Assembly (NCBI GenBank): GCA_964546445.1
Contig: CAZJJY010000015.1
Location: 1-13,253, forward strand
Source: CAZJJY01 sp964546445
Lineage (GTDB): Bacteria > Patescibacteriota > Microgenomatia > PFEM01 > JAPLYW01
Direction of reading: 5' to 3'
Length of the DNA: 13,253 nucleotides
The translations under genes and the position numbers were made by a program. Numbering within the stretch: position 1 is the first letter of the stretch; each line of letters starts with the position of its first letter. Below are positions 6,106 to 13,175 of this stretch, in pieces. The notes beneath the pieces were generated by a model. The model worked only from the letters and a program-made list of their open reading frames with translations. It was not told the origin of the DNA and made no database searches.

Positions 6106-7112
6106 GGTAAATTAAGTAATTTCCAATAATTTTCTTTTACAATAATCACCAATGAAGACCTTTCACTTAATAAATCATCCCCTGTCCAACGACAATTAAA
6201 AATTTTACTTATCTTTCTAACTGTATAAGAGTTTTTATGCTCTTTCAAAGATCTTATTTCACAATTATAATCATCATCTCTCAAAACCATTGTTACCTCC
6301 CCTATTTTTATAATCTGTCCACCAATATTCTTAATTAAATTAGCCATTTGAGAAGCTAAACCAACGTTCTCTGTACTATTTAGAACAGAAATACTTAAAT
6401 CTTCTTCTTTTATCTTGTTATCTGAAAAAAACTGTGTAATAAGAAGCTCCAAACGATTAGGATCTATTTTAATTGCCTTATTCCCATCAGCTAAAGTTAT
6501 TTCTTCTGATGCCAGAGTATCCGAAAGATCAACAACATTAAATTTATTAAGATTAGTTTTTTTGAGATACCACCAAAGACGTAATAAATCCCAATTATTT
6601 AAACTCGCTTCCTCCCTTGCCTTAGAAAAGAAAGAAAAATTAGCTAATAAATAAGATTTTAAAGACGTCGGGTTATTCTCAAAGACAAGATTAGAAGAGC
6701 TCAGAATATAACTATCTAAAGGCAAGCCTAGATAATTTTGCAAGCTTTCTGAAAGAAATTCCCCTCCTCGATTATTAATTTTTCCCAATCTACTTATTGA
6801 TTCAGCCCGACAAGAACCATAACCATGGGTTGTTTCAATGAAGGTTCCTTCAGGAATCAATAAAAAATTAACTTCATGATTAGAATTACCAAAAGAAGCA
6901 ATTAATACTGGTAAAGAATCAAAAACTATGTTGAAACGACTATCATCTTGCCAGGAAGACCTTCGGATTGACTGATAAATCTTAAAAGAGCTAAACAAAA
7001 CAACAACCAAAACAATAATTAAAAAAACTTTCTTAACCAAAACAAATTTCTTTTCTTTTTTGGCCTTTAATCTCTGCTTTCTTTTATAAATATTATCTTT
7101 TAATCTAGCCAT
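6102..7112 (-). CDS. membrane-anchored LCP-like protein with LytR_C domain
   Basis: This 336-residue protein has a very basic cytoplasmic N-terminus (1-28), one membrane helix (about 29-46) and an extracytoplasmic remainder. Residues about 60-220 resemble a reduced LytR-CpsA-Psr domain (VNFLLIPEGTFIETTHGYGS, GGEFLSESLQNYLGLPLDSY). Residues about 238-327 fit the LytR_C domain (SISVLNSTENVGLASQMANL, then a closing LVIIVKENY). LCP proteins attach glycopolymers to the cell wall. Here the Arg/Asp set of active LCP phosphotransferases is not evident, so a scaffold or binding role is equally possible. The start codon overlaps the end of tgt by 13 bases, so it is the last gene of that transcript. It converges with the TPR gene and shares a CTAG. 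Confidence 0.8.
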   Translation of the reverse strand: MARLKDNIYKRKQRLKAKKEKKFVLVKKVFLIIVLVVVLFSSFKIYQSIRRSSWQDDSRFNIVFDSLPVLIASFGNSNHEVNFLLIPEGTFIETTHGYGSCRAESISRLGKINNRGGEFLSESLQNYLGLPLDSYILSSSNLVFENNPTSLKSYLLANFSFFSKAREEASLNNWDLLRLWWYLKKTNLNKFNVVDLSDTLASEEITLADGNKAIKIDPNRLELLITQFFSDNKIKEEDLSISVLNSTENVGLASQMANLIKNIGGQIIKIGEVTMVLRDDDYNCEIRSLKEHKNSYTVRKISKIFNCRWTGDDLLSERSSLVIIVKENYWKLLNLP

Positions 7113-8221
7113 TCTTTTTTAAGATCCTTAAACTTATCTTTTTTAATAGCTTCTCTTATTTTAACAAAAAGATCCTCCATAAAAAATAAATTATGATAAC
7201 TAGCCAATCTATAAGCTAAAAGTTCTTTTGTTCTAAATAGATGATTAAGATAAGCTCTTGAATAGTTTTTACAAACAAAACAATGACATTCTCTATCTAA
7301 GGGACTAAAGTCAGAAGCAAATTTAGCCTTAGTAATATCATATTTAAAACCTTCGGCCTCTTTTGATAAAACATGGCCCATCCTTCCTAAACGGGTTGGC
7401 ATCACACAATCCATCATGTCCACTCCTCTTTCAACCGCTTCAAAAATATCATCTACGCCTCCAACTCCTAAAAGATGGATTAATCTCTTATCATTTTTTA
7501 GAACAGGCATTACCCAATTTAAAACAGAAATCATTTCTTTCTTTGTTTCTCCAACAGCTACCCCTCCGATACATAAACCATCAAAAGGTAAAGAAGAAAT
7601 GAATTTTGTAGAAGAAAGCCTTAAGTCCTTAAAAATACCTCCTTGAATAACACCGAATAGAAGTTGGTTGTTTCTTTCCTTGGCCGTTTCTAAGCTCTCT
7701 TTCGCCCAACGATGTGTCCTTTCCATAGCCAGCTCAGCGTAATCATGTTTAATCGGGTAAGGAGCACATTCATCAAAAGCAATCATAATATCAGCCCCTA
7801 ATTTCTTCTGAATTTCAATTGATTTTTTAGGGGTAAAATAATGTTTAGAACCGTCTATGTGAGAATAAAAAGTAACTCCGTTGTAATCTATTTTGACTTT
7901 ATTTTCTAGTCTTCCTAAAGAAAAAACTTGGAAACCTCCGCTATCTGTCATAATTGGGCCTGACCAATTCATAAACTTATGTAAACCTCCAGCTTGCTCA
8001 ACCAATTCCGCCGTTGGTCTCAAATACAAATGATAGGTATTAGCAAAAAATACTTGGACTCCTATTTCCTTCAAGTCTTGAGTTGTTAAACTCTTGACAC
8101 TCCCCTGGCTACCAACTGGGACAAAAGAAGGAGTCAGAATATCCCCATGAAAGGTTTTTAATTTACCCAACCTTGCTTTAGTTTGGTTTTCTTTTTTTAA
8201 AACTCTGAAACAGTTTTTCAT
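7100..8221 (-). CDS. tgt: queuine/preQ1 tRNA-ribosyltransferase
   Basis: This 373-residue enzyme exchanges G34 for a 7-deazaguanine base in GUN-anticodon tRNAs. The hallmarks are intact: MTDSGGFQVFSL with Asp93, FDEC with Asp150, QGG at 193-195, the GG of CIGGVAVGE, the nucleophile Asp271 in DCVMPTR, and the zinc ligands Cys312, Cys314, Cys317 and His343. The TRLGRMG after the nucleophile differs from the common TRNARNG but is within family variation. The length is typical. The ATG at 8221 directly follows the T-tract of a terminator-like hairpin; the only SD-like purine run (GGAAG) lies in that hairpin's 3' arm. No queuosine-synthesis genes are in the window, so substrate supply (preQ1 or queuine) is unknown. 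Confidence 0.96.
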   Translation of the reverse strand: MKNCFRVLKKENQTKARLGKLKTFHGDILTPSFVPVGSQGSVKSLTTQDLKEIGVQVFFANTYHLYLRPTAELVEQAGGLHKFMNWSGPIMTDSGGFQVFSLGRLENKVKIDYNGVTFYSHIDGSKHYFTPKKSIEIQKKLGADIMIAFDECAPYPIKHDYAELAMERTHRWAKESLETAKERNNQLLFGVIQGGIFKDLRLSSTKFISSLPFDGLCIGGVAVGETKKEMISVLNWVMPVLKNDKRLIHLLGVGGVDDIFEAVERGVDMMDCVMPTRLGRMGHVLSKEAEGFKYDITKAKFASDFSPLDRECHCFVCKNYSRAYLNHLFRTKELLAYRLASYHNLFFMEDLFVKIREAIKKDKFKDLKKEWLD

Positions 8222-8224
8222 TCT

Positions 8225-8253
8225 AAAATAAAAAGCTTCCTTTACGGAAACTT
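8225..8253 (-). terminator. terminator-like hairpin between the antiporter gene and tgt
   Basis: On the minus strand AAGTTTCC and GGAAGCTT form an 8-bp stem (one G-U) with loop GTAAA, then TTTTATTTT. It lies 24 bases past the antiporter stop and ends only a few bases before the tgt ATG, so it may be a plain terminator or an attenuator for tgt. Confidence 0.6.
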
Positions 8254-8276
8254 AAGAATAATAAAGAGAATAATCT

Positions 8277-9998
8277 TTAATCTGCCTTGAACATACCATG
8301 CTCAATCTTAATTCTTTTAATCTTTCCGGCAATCTCATCCTGATCGACCCCTAAAAATTGCAGAACTCGATGAATAATTGATAGGGATGCTTCAAACTCT
8401 GGTTGAATAAAGCAGGTTACTCCTAAGGTTTTTAGTCTAGAAAAGGATTCTTTTTTATGAATTCTAGAAACAACCTTGATGTGAGGATTTAGAGTCTGAC
8501 AGTTAGCAATAATAATTTCTTGAGTGGCTTGATCAGGAATGGCCATAACCAAAACCTTAGCTTTTTTAACCTGGGCATACTCTAAAACATCAATATCAGC
8601 TGGATCACCATATAAAGCCTTAATCCCCTTCTTTTTAAGATCAGCAATTTTTTGATGATTATAATCAATAACAACATAAGGAGTTTTTAAAAGTTGTAAA
8701 GCTCTAGCCAGCCAACTCCCTACTCTTCCATAACCGCAAACGATAACATGACCATCTAACTCCAAGCCTTCTTCCCTATGGAATTGGTCAACCTTAGTAA
8801 ATAAACGATCATAAATCTTGGGGAAACGTTTGGCAGTCTTTTGTAAAAAGAAATACAAACGTGGTGAAACAGAGATGAACCAAGGGGTAATTAAAATTGT
8901 TAATAAAGCTACAGATAAAATAACTGAATAAACACTATCGCTTATTAAATTACTATTTAAACCAAGCCGAGCAAGAATAAAAGCAAATTCTCCCACTTGG
9001 ACTAGTCCCATCCCAACTATGATTGAAGTTTTTGCATGGTAGCCTAAATATAGAACCAAACCGGTAATAATGGCGAACTTGAAAAAGACTATTAAAAGAC
9101 TAATCGATAAAATCATTAAAATATTAGAAGCCAGAAAATAAGGATTCAAAAACATCCCTAAGGAAACAAAGAAGACAATTGAAAAGATATCACGTAATGG
9201 TCTAATCTCTGAAAAAATAGCGTGATTTTCTGAGGTTTTAGAAATTATTAATCCAGCCAAAAAAGCTCCTAAGGCTAGAGAAAGACCAAGGGCTGAAGTA
9301 AAAATCGCTGTTAAAAGACACAAAGAAAAAACAGCAATTAAAAGTAATTCTCTAGAGCTGAAATTAGCCACCCAATTTATAAACTTTGGCACTAATTTTC
9401 TGCCTAAAAGTATGACGGCAAACAAAATAGCAAAAACTTTTAAGATACTAAGTATTAATAGTCCAATACTGCCACTATTACTTCCAATGGCTGGGAGAAT
9501 AACTACCATTGGTAAAACGGCCAAATCCTGAACCAAAAGCCAACCCAACATGATACTCCCAGGTAAAGTGTCTATCCCACTTTTTTCAGATAGAATTTTA
9601 ACAACAATAGCTGTTGAAGATAGAGAAAAAGCTGCTCCCATAAACAAAGAAGAATAAAAGTCAAAACCGAACAAAGGTAAAATAAACAAGGAAAGAATAA
9701 TAATAAGTAAAATTTGTATCAACCCTCCCCAAATGGCCACAACTTTTACTTTTTTCAAATAGTCTAAGGACAACTCAATACCTAAGGTAAACATTAACAA
9801 AGCTACCCCAATTTCTGCTAAAAAAGATAAAAGATCTTTAACAGGAAAGAATTTGGAAGTCACAAGGCTTATAAAAACACCAACCAAAAGATAACCAACT
9901 ACTGGTGGTTGTTTAGCTTTCTTAGCCAAAAGACCACCCAAAAAGGCCATCGCCAAAACTAATCCTAACCAACCTATTAAAATAAAATCAGCACTCAT
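8277..9998 (-). CDS. CPA2 cation/proton antiporter with NAD-binding domain (KefB/KefC-like)
   Basis: This 573-residue inner-membrane protein has a 12-13-helix Na+/H+-exchanger domain (about 5-380), with the CPA2 Gln157-Asp158 pair in GWLLVQDLAVLP and the GLVQVGEFAF helix. A cytosolic RCK_N/TrkA-N Rossmann domain from about 416 follows, with CGYGRVG (421-427) and Asp445 ending strand two, as in nucleotide-binding domains. There is no RCK_C domain; the tail ends soon after Rossmann helix positions (FLGVDQDEIAG). Its likely role is K+ or Na+ export coupled to proton uptake, gated by nucleotide or redox ligand. Ion specificity cannot be read from the sequence. The ATG at 9998 is 14 bases past the rluD-like stop, so the two share a transcript. 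A terminator hairpin follows. Confidence 0.92.
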   Translation of the reverse strand: MSADFILIGWLGLVLAMAFLGGLLAKKAKQPPVVGYLLVGVFISLVTSKFFPVKDLLSFLAEIGVALLMFTLGIELSLDYLKKVKVVAIWGGLIQILLIIILSLFILPLFGFDFYSSLFMGAAFSLSSTAIVVKILSEKSGIDTLPGSIMLGWLLVQDLAVLPMVVILPAIGSNSGSIGLLILSILKVFAILFAVILLGRKLVPKFINWVANFSSRELLLIAVFSLCLLTAIFTSALGLSLALGAFLAGLIISKTSENHAIFSEIRPLRDIFSIVFFVSLGMFLNPYFLASNILMILSISLLIVFFKFAIITGLVLYLGYHAKTSIIVGMGLVQVGEFAFILARLGLNSNLISDSVYSVILSVALLTILITPWFISVSPRLYFFLQKTAKRFPKIYDRLFTKVDQFHREEGLELDGHVIVCGYGRVGSWLARALQLLKTPYVVIDYNHQKIADLKKKGIKALYGDPADIDVLEYAQVKKAKVLVMAIPDQATQEIIIANCQTLNPHIKVVSRIHKKESFSRLKTLGVTCFIQPEFEASLSIIHRVLQFLGVDQDEIAGKIKRIKIEHGMFKAD

Positions 9999-10012
9999 AT
10001 CTTTAAAAACTT

Positions 10013-10756
10013 CTAATTGAAGCCTAGTTTAATCATAGCAATTTGAAGATCAGAAGGCAATTTGGATTTAAACTCTAATTTCTTTTGACTATAAGGATGG
10101 GTGAAAGAAATAAAAAATGCATGTAAGAAATGTCTTTTACATATAAGCCTATCTTTCCTTGATCTTTTTCTTCCCCCATATTTATCATCGGCAAAAATGG
10201 GATAATTTAAAAATTTAAGATGAACTCTTATCTGATGTGTTCGTCCAGTACGAGGGGTAAGTTCAAGTAAACTAAAAGTTTCTTCTTTTGTTTCAGAATA
10301 TTCTAAAACTTCATAAGAGGTCTTGGCTTCTTTACCCTGTAAAAAAACACCAAACTTTTTGCGATCAAAAGGACTTCTCGCAATAGAGGCTTCTATTACT
10401 CCTTTTTTAGGGTCTACTTTTCCATGAACTAAGGCCAAATATTTTTTTTGAACTTCTCTTTCTTTAAATTGTCTTTGTAAATCACGAAATGACTTGTAAT
10501 CTTTAGCTACTAAAAGCAAACCACTTGTCTCTTTATCTAAACGATGAACAATACCTAATCGATCATAAAAATCTTTGAATTCTTCTCCTTTTTCTCTTTC
10601 CCTATTTTTCCAGACAGAAATATTCTCCCCTATCCAATCCTGAATTGTTTGCATTCCTTTAGTTGTCTCTGCATTATTAACGACCATCCCAGCCGGCTTA
10701 TCCAGAACTAAGAAATATTTATCTTCAAAAATGATTTTAGGTTTTGATTTCTCCAT
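10013..10756 (-). CDS. RluA/RluD-family 23S rRNA pseudouridine synthase
   Basis: This 247-residue cytoplasmic enzyme isomerises uridine to pseudouridine in RNA. The family signature HRLDKETSGLLLVAK carries catalytic Asp74. DKPAGMVV (19-26), QKKYLALVHG and the RTGRTHQIRVHL motif (169-180) follow in order. Unlike E. coli RluD (about 326 residues) it has no N-terminal S4 RNA-binding domain, so target choice (rRNA sites versus tRNA U32, as in RluA) is uncertain. An insert at about 50-63 is rich in Lys and Glu. The ATG at 10756 sits just after the T-tract of a hairpin, with GGGAA as the only SD-like run, located in the hairpin's 3' arm. The antiporter gene follows 14 bases downstream. Confidence 0.93.
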   Translation of the reverse strand: MEKSKPKIIFEDKYFLVLDKPAGMVVNNAETTKGMQTIQDWIGENISVWKNREREKGEEFKDFYDRLGIVHRLDKETSGLLLVAKDYKSFRDLQRQFKEREVQKKYLALVHGKVDPKKGVIEASIARSPFDRKKFGVFLQGKEAKTSYEVLEYSETKEETFSLLELTPRTGRTHQIRVHLKFLNYPIFADDKYGGRKRSRKDRLICKRHFLHAFFISFTHPYSQKKLEFKSKLPSDLQIAMIKLGFN

Positions 10757-10760
10757 TTTA

Positions 10761-10787
10761 AAATAAAAAATTCCCTTCTTTGGGGAA
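10761..10787 (-). terminator. terminator-like hairpin between the DksA-like gene and the pseudouridine synthase gene
   Basis: On the minus strand TTCCC (10787-10783) pairs with GGGAA (10775-10771) across a 7-base loop and is followed by TTTTTTATTT. The stem is short but the T-tract is strong. It lies between two same-strand genes and ends four bases before the next start codon. Confidence 0.5.
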
Positions 10788-10814
10788 AATTAAACTATAA
10801 ATAGAACATTTAAA

Positions 10815-11225
10815 TTATTTTTCTTTGTTTTTTTCGCACTTAACACAAATCGTTGCTTCTGGCATGATTGTTAATCTATCAGTATCGATCATTTTTTGAC
10901 ACTTCTCACATACTCCATAACGACCAATTTTTATCATTGATAAAGCTTTTTTTGTTTGAATTATTTTACGATTGATCTGTTTTTCTAGAGCTTTTATTCT
11001 TTCATGACCTACCTGCTCAGCCGCATCAGTATCAGAAGAAGCATTATCATTAACCCTTTCAGAATCATTAAAAGGATCACGACTAGCAATTTCTTTTTTC
11101 TTTCTTTCCAAACGAACTACTTCTTGAGAAAGAAAATTAGCTACTGGTTTTAAAATTTTTAGAGGAAAAACAATTATTTGTTTAACCTTACTATTTTTCT
11201 TCTCGTTTTTCTTTATTTCGTTCAT
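10815..11225 (-). CDS. TraR/DksA-type C4 zinc-finger protein
   Basis: This protein of about 136 residues has a helical, charged N-terminal part and a C-terminal C4 zinc finger: Cys106-x2-Cys109 in YGVCEKC and Cys127-x2-Cys130 in TICVKC, separated by a conserved RL..MPEA segment. The DPFNDSERVNDNASSDTDAAEQ stretch (50-71) and HERIKALEKQI helix match the DksA-like proteins common in CPR genomes. DksA relatives enter the RNA polymerase secondary channel and adjust initiation; whether this one does is inference. ATG 11225 gives a typical length and overlaps the lgt-like gene by 35 bases. An alternative ATG at 11270 would add 15 residues inside lgt. The gene is likely translated from the lgt transcript and is followed by a terminator-like hairpin. 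Confidence 0.85.
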   Translation of the reverse strand: MNEIKKNEKKNSKVKQIIVFPLKILKPVANFLSQEVVRLERKKKEIASRDPFNDSERVNDNASSDTDAAEQVGHERIKALEKQINRKIIQTKKALSMIKIGRYGVCEKCQKMIDTDRLTIMPEATICVKCEKNKEK

Positions 11226-12000
11226 CCTTTTTGGCAAATAATTTTTTAAAACTATGACCGACATAACCATAAAAAAAGATAGTACTCAAGATAAAAAACA
11301 CTACCATCAATCCTATCTTTAACCAATAGAAGTATACCTTAGAATCATCTAAAAATGCAAGCAGAACGCTAACAAAAAACGTCATCATTAAAGCCATTAA
11401 ACTAATAAAACCACTTTCCTTGTTTTTTAACCAATTCCATGTTCGCCAATGCCTCTCTACCTTAAGAAGTAATAACCAAATTAACAAAAGTAAGGTTGCT
11501 AAAAACAAAGAAACGGGATGTCTTCTTAAAAGGCTCCCAGGAACAAAAACACCCCAAGGCATACCAGTAAAATGTCCAAAGCCAGATCCATCCAAAAATT
11601 GTCCCGCTTGTATTAGGATTAGAAAAGGCAAAGCTCCAAAAGTAGTTTCATCAGCTACTCTAAAAAAATCCCATTTTTCTTTTTTGGCGAACCAACGTAA
11701 GGAAAGAAAAAATCCTAATATCCAACCCCAAAAAGAGAAACCAGGATAACGAACAAATAAAAGCCATCTTGAAAAAGAGAAACCAAATTTATCAAAATGT
11801 TCTACTAAAAAGAATAATCTCGCAAATAAGAAACCTAATAAAAGACTGATAATTATAAAATCTAAGACTTTCTCTTCTTTCAAGCCTAAATCTTTTAAAC
11901 GACGCCAAATAATAAAACTCAATAAAAAAGCTCCTATGGCCATTAAAAAACCTAGACTATATAAAGTAACTGGTCCAAAAGAAAGTATTACAGATAACAT
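11191..12000 (-). CDS. Lgt-family prolipoprotein diacylglyceryl transferase homologue with substituted active site
   Basis: This 269-residue membrane protein has the Lgt layout: an N-terminal VTLYSLGFLMAIGAF helix with Tyr14, the region G87-F-S-F-W91, the signature region Q131-A-G-Q134-F-L-D-G-S139-G-F-G142, then R160-H-P. Lgt transfers diacylglycerol to the lipobox Cys of lipoprotein precursors. Against the E. coli signature RIGNFINGELWG this copy aligns without gaps but has Gln for Arg143, Gln for Asn146, Asp for Asn149 and Ser for Glu151, and Trp for His103. The C-terminal Arg/Glu motif is not recognisable. It may be a divergent or inactive relative. ATG 12000 lies behind an extended -10 promoter; the C-terminus overlaps the DksA-like gene. 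Confidence 0.75.
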   Translation of the reverse strand: MLSVILSFGPVTLYSLGFLMAIGAFLLSFIIWRRLKDLGLKEEKVLDFIIISLLLGFLFARLFFLVEHFDKFGFSFSRWLLFVRYPGFSFWGWILGFFLSLRWFAKKEKWDFFRVADETTFGALPFLILIQAGQFLDGSGFGHFTGMPWGVFVPGSLLRRHPVSLFLATLLLLIWLLLLKVERHWRTWNWLKNKESGFISLMALMMTFFVSVLLAFLDDSKVYFYWLKIGLMVVFFILSTIFFYGYVGHSFKKLFAKKDERNKEKREEK

Positions 12001-12003
12001 TTC

Positions 12004-12033
12004 TTGACAATCATAATTATAGCACAGTATAAT
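12004..12033 (+). promoter_or_regulatory. consensus promoter of the YdjM-like gene
   Basis: Perfect TTGACA (12004-12009), an 18-base spacer and perfect TATAAT (12028-12033) make the best promoter in the window. The ATG is at 12046, so the leader would be only about five or six bases. Confidence 0.75.
12016..12024 (-). promoter_or_regulatory. extended -10 promoter of the lgt-like gene
   Basis: On the minus strand TGC-TATAAT (12024-12016) is a perfect extended -10 element. No good -35 is seen 17 bases upstream. Fifteen bases separate it from the ATG at 12000, giving a leader of about eight bases. It lies within the spacer of the opposing promoter. Confidence 0.5.
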
Positions 12034-12045
12034 TCCTTACCTACC

Positions 12046-12489
12046 ATGTTAGCGACAACACATTCGCTTGCGTCCGCTCTAATAGTAACAAAAATCCCCA
12101 ATCCTTATATTAGCTTGCCTTTAGTGATCATTTTTCACTATTTATTAGATCTTACTCCCCACTGGGATACTGGAACTGGTTTAACAACAGGTAAAAAAAC
12201 AAAGGAGAGGGCTTTGGCTCTTACCGCTATTGACATCATTATTGCCGCTGTATCAGTCTTTTACTTTTTCCAACTTAGCCAACCATTTTCACCGTTGTTA
12301 TGGATCGGTGTTATTCTAGGAATTATGCCAGATATTTTAGAATTTCCAGCTCTCTTTTTTAACTTTAGACCTTTCCCAATAAATGTCTTGGAAAAATTTC
12401 ATAGCCAAGTTATGCATACTAGTGGAAAACTGCCGTGGGGGTTTATCTGTCAAATACCTATAATTGTCGCCTCTATTTTATTTCGTTAA
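12046..12489 (+). CDS. small membrane protein, YdjM-like metal-dependent hydrolase family
   Basis: This 147-residue membrane protein has about four hydrophobic segments. The N-terminus MLATTHSLASA with His6, then FHYLLDLTPHWD with His31, Asp35, His39 and Asp41, matches the pattern of the YdjM/DUF457-type membrane 'metal-dependent hydrolase' family, where His and Asp residues at the membrane face are proposed metal ligands. The substrate is unknown. ATG 12046 is preferred over a TTG at 12004, because that TTG is the first base triplet of the -35 box and the family start fits ATG. The gene is divergent from the lgt-like gene and convergent with the minus-strand genes at the right edge. Confidence 0.75.
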   Translation: MLATTHSLASALIVTKIPNPYISLPLVIIFHYLLDLTPHWDTGTGLTTGKKTKERALALTAIDIIIAAVSVFYFFQLSQPFSPLLWIGVILGIMPDILEFPALFFNFRPFPINVLEKFHSQVMHTSGKLPWGFICQIPIIVASILFR

Positions 12490-12490
12490 C

Positions 12491-12507
12491 TTACTCTCTC
12501 CATATAT
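12491..12507. repeat. 17-bp repeat, copy 1: fragment of the efp 3' end
   Basis: TTACTCTCTCCATATAT here is identical to 12866-12882, which encodes the EF-P C-terminus. Read on the minus strand this copy also gives Tyr-Met-Glu-Arg-Val, then Ser and a TAA, the same frame and place as the EF-P ending. Confidence 0.6.
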
Positions 12508-12531
12508 AATAACTACTAGACAATTAAAAAA

Positions 12532-12747
12532 TTATTCATTTACAACACTCATTAAAGTATCCCCAGTTATAGGAGGATATTCCTCTTCTAATTTAGGTAA
12601 ATCTATCTCCTTGAAATCCTTCACTGCCGATCTAGTAACAGCTTTCATTTCCTCTACGGTAGGTTCCTTTCCTGAAGATTTTTTAGGTGGAGATTCATCC
12701 AATTTAATTGTAATTTCTCTTTCTTTACTAGAAATTGCTAAAGTCAC
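12532..12747 (-). CDS. small charged protein, unknown
   Basis: This 71-residue frame begins with GTG (12747) directly behind AAAAGGGG; the first upstream in-frame codon that is not sense is a TAA three codons away, so no other start is possible. It is rich in Lys, Glu and Pro (DESPPKKSSGKEPTVEEMKA, then VKDFKEIDLPKLEEEYPP), has no Cys and no membrane segment, and is probably soluble and partly disordered. The family is not recognised. It lies between the two 17-bp copies of the efp 3' end. The opposite strand is open over the same stretch but gives a Ser/Phe-rich product typical of an antisense shadow. Confidence 0.45.
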   Translation of the reverse strand: MTLAISSKEREITIKLDESPPKKSSGKEPTVEEMKAVTRSAVKDFKEIDLPKLEEEYPPITGDTLMSVVNE

Positions 12748-12790
12748 CCCCTTTTAAGATCAATACTAATAAGACCCTATTATTATAACA

Positions 12791-12818
12791 AAATAAATAT
12801 CTCGTTACTAATTTATTT
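12791..12818. repeat. AT-only inverted repeat between efp and the small ORF
   Basis: AAATAAAT and ATTTATTT form an 8-bp stem with a 12-base loop, followed by a T-run on the plus strand. It could be a weak terminator, but AT-rich sequence makes such repeats common. Confidence 0.2.
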
Positions 12819-12860
12819 TTTATCCTTTTTCTTGGTTAATATATTTTTGTCTATTCACTA

Positions 12861-13175
12861 TCACTTTACTCTCTCCATATATTGACCCGTTCTTGTATCA
12901 ACTTTTATCTTATCGCCAATATTAATAAACAAAGGGACATCTAAAGATAACTCATTATCTAATATTGCTTTCTTAAAAGAGTTAACGGCCGAATTACCCT
13001 TCACCCCAGGAGGAGTATCTTTAATCTTAAAAATCATCGAGATTGGTAATTCTAATGATAAAGCCTTGTCATTCCAAGATAAAATCTTAAACTCTTCACC
13101 TTCTTTTAAAAACTTTTCTTGGCCATCTAAAAGATTAATAGGCAAACTGAATTGATTAAAAGTTTTAGGGTCCAT
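12861..13175 (-). CDS. efp: elongation factor P, domains II-III (open part of a broken efp)
   Basis: EF-P enters the ribosome at stalled polyproline sequences and helps peptide-bond formation. This 104-residue frame covers the end of the domain I-II linker and domains II-III: FLKEGEEFKILSWNDKALSLELP, DTPPGVKG, AILDNELSLDVPLFINIGD and the C-terminal IKVDTRTGQYMERVK, which matches the family's final motif and ends in TGA at exactly the usual place. The first Met (13175) is really the Met of the internal FMD motif, because homologous sequence continues upstream without a break in frame (YLYQDGDDFCF). A product starting here would lack domain I and its modified Lys/Arg loop, so it should not work as EF-P. 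Seventeen bases of its 3' end recur at 12491-12507. Confidence 0.85.
   Translation of the reverse strand: MDPKTFNQFSLPINLLDGQEKFLKEGEEFKILSWNDKALSLELPISMIFKIKDTPPGVKGNSAVNSFKKAILDNELSLDVPLFINIGDKIKVDTRTGQYMERVK
12866..12882. repeat. 17-bp repeat, copy 2: within the efp 3' end
   Basis: TTACTCTCTCCATATAT is identical to 12491-12507, 375 bp away. This copy encodes the YMERV near the EF-P C-terminus. Confidence 0.6.

Noticed and set aside
7384..7408. Unusual TRLGRMG after the Tgt nucleophile as evidence of altered function
   Set aside because: Family members vary at these positions (for example TRSGRNG), and all catalytic and zinc residues are present.
7363..7646. Plus-strand frames inside tgt
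   Set aside because: They lie opposite the zinc-site and nucleophile region of tgt and have no homology-like features.
11420..11749. Plus-strand 109-codon frame inside the lgt-like gene
   Set aside because: It is antisense to membrane-helix codons, which commonly leave a Lys/Pro-rich open shadow.
12464..12757. Plus-strand 97-codon frame over the small charged ORF
   Set aside because: It overlaps the end of the YdjM-like gene, is Ser/Phe-rich and lacks a start signal; the minus-strand reading is more protein-like.
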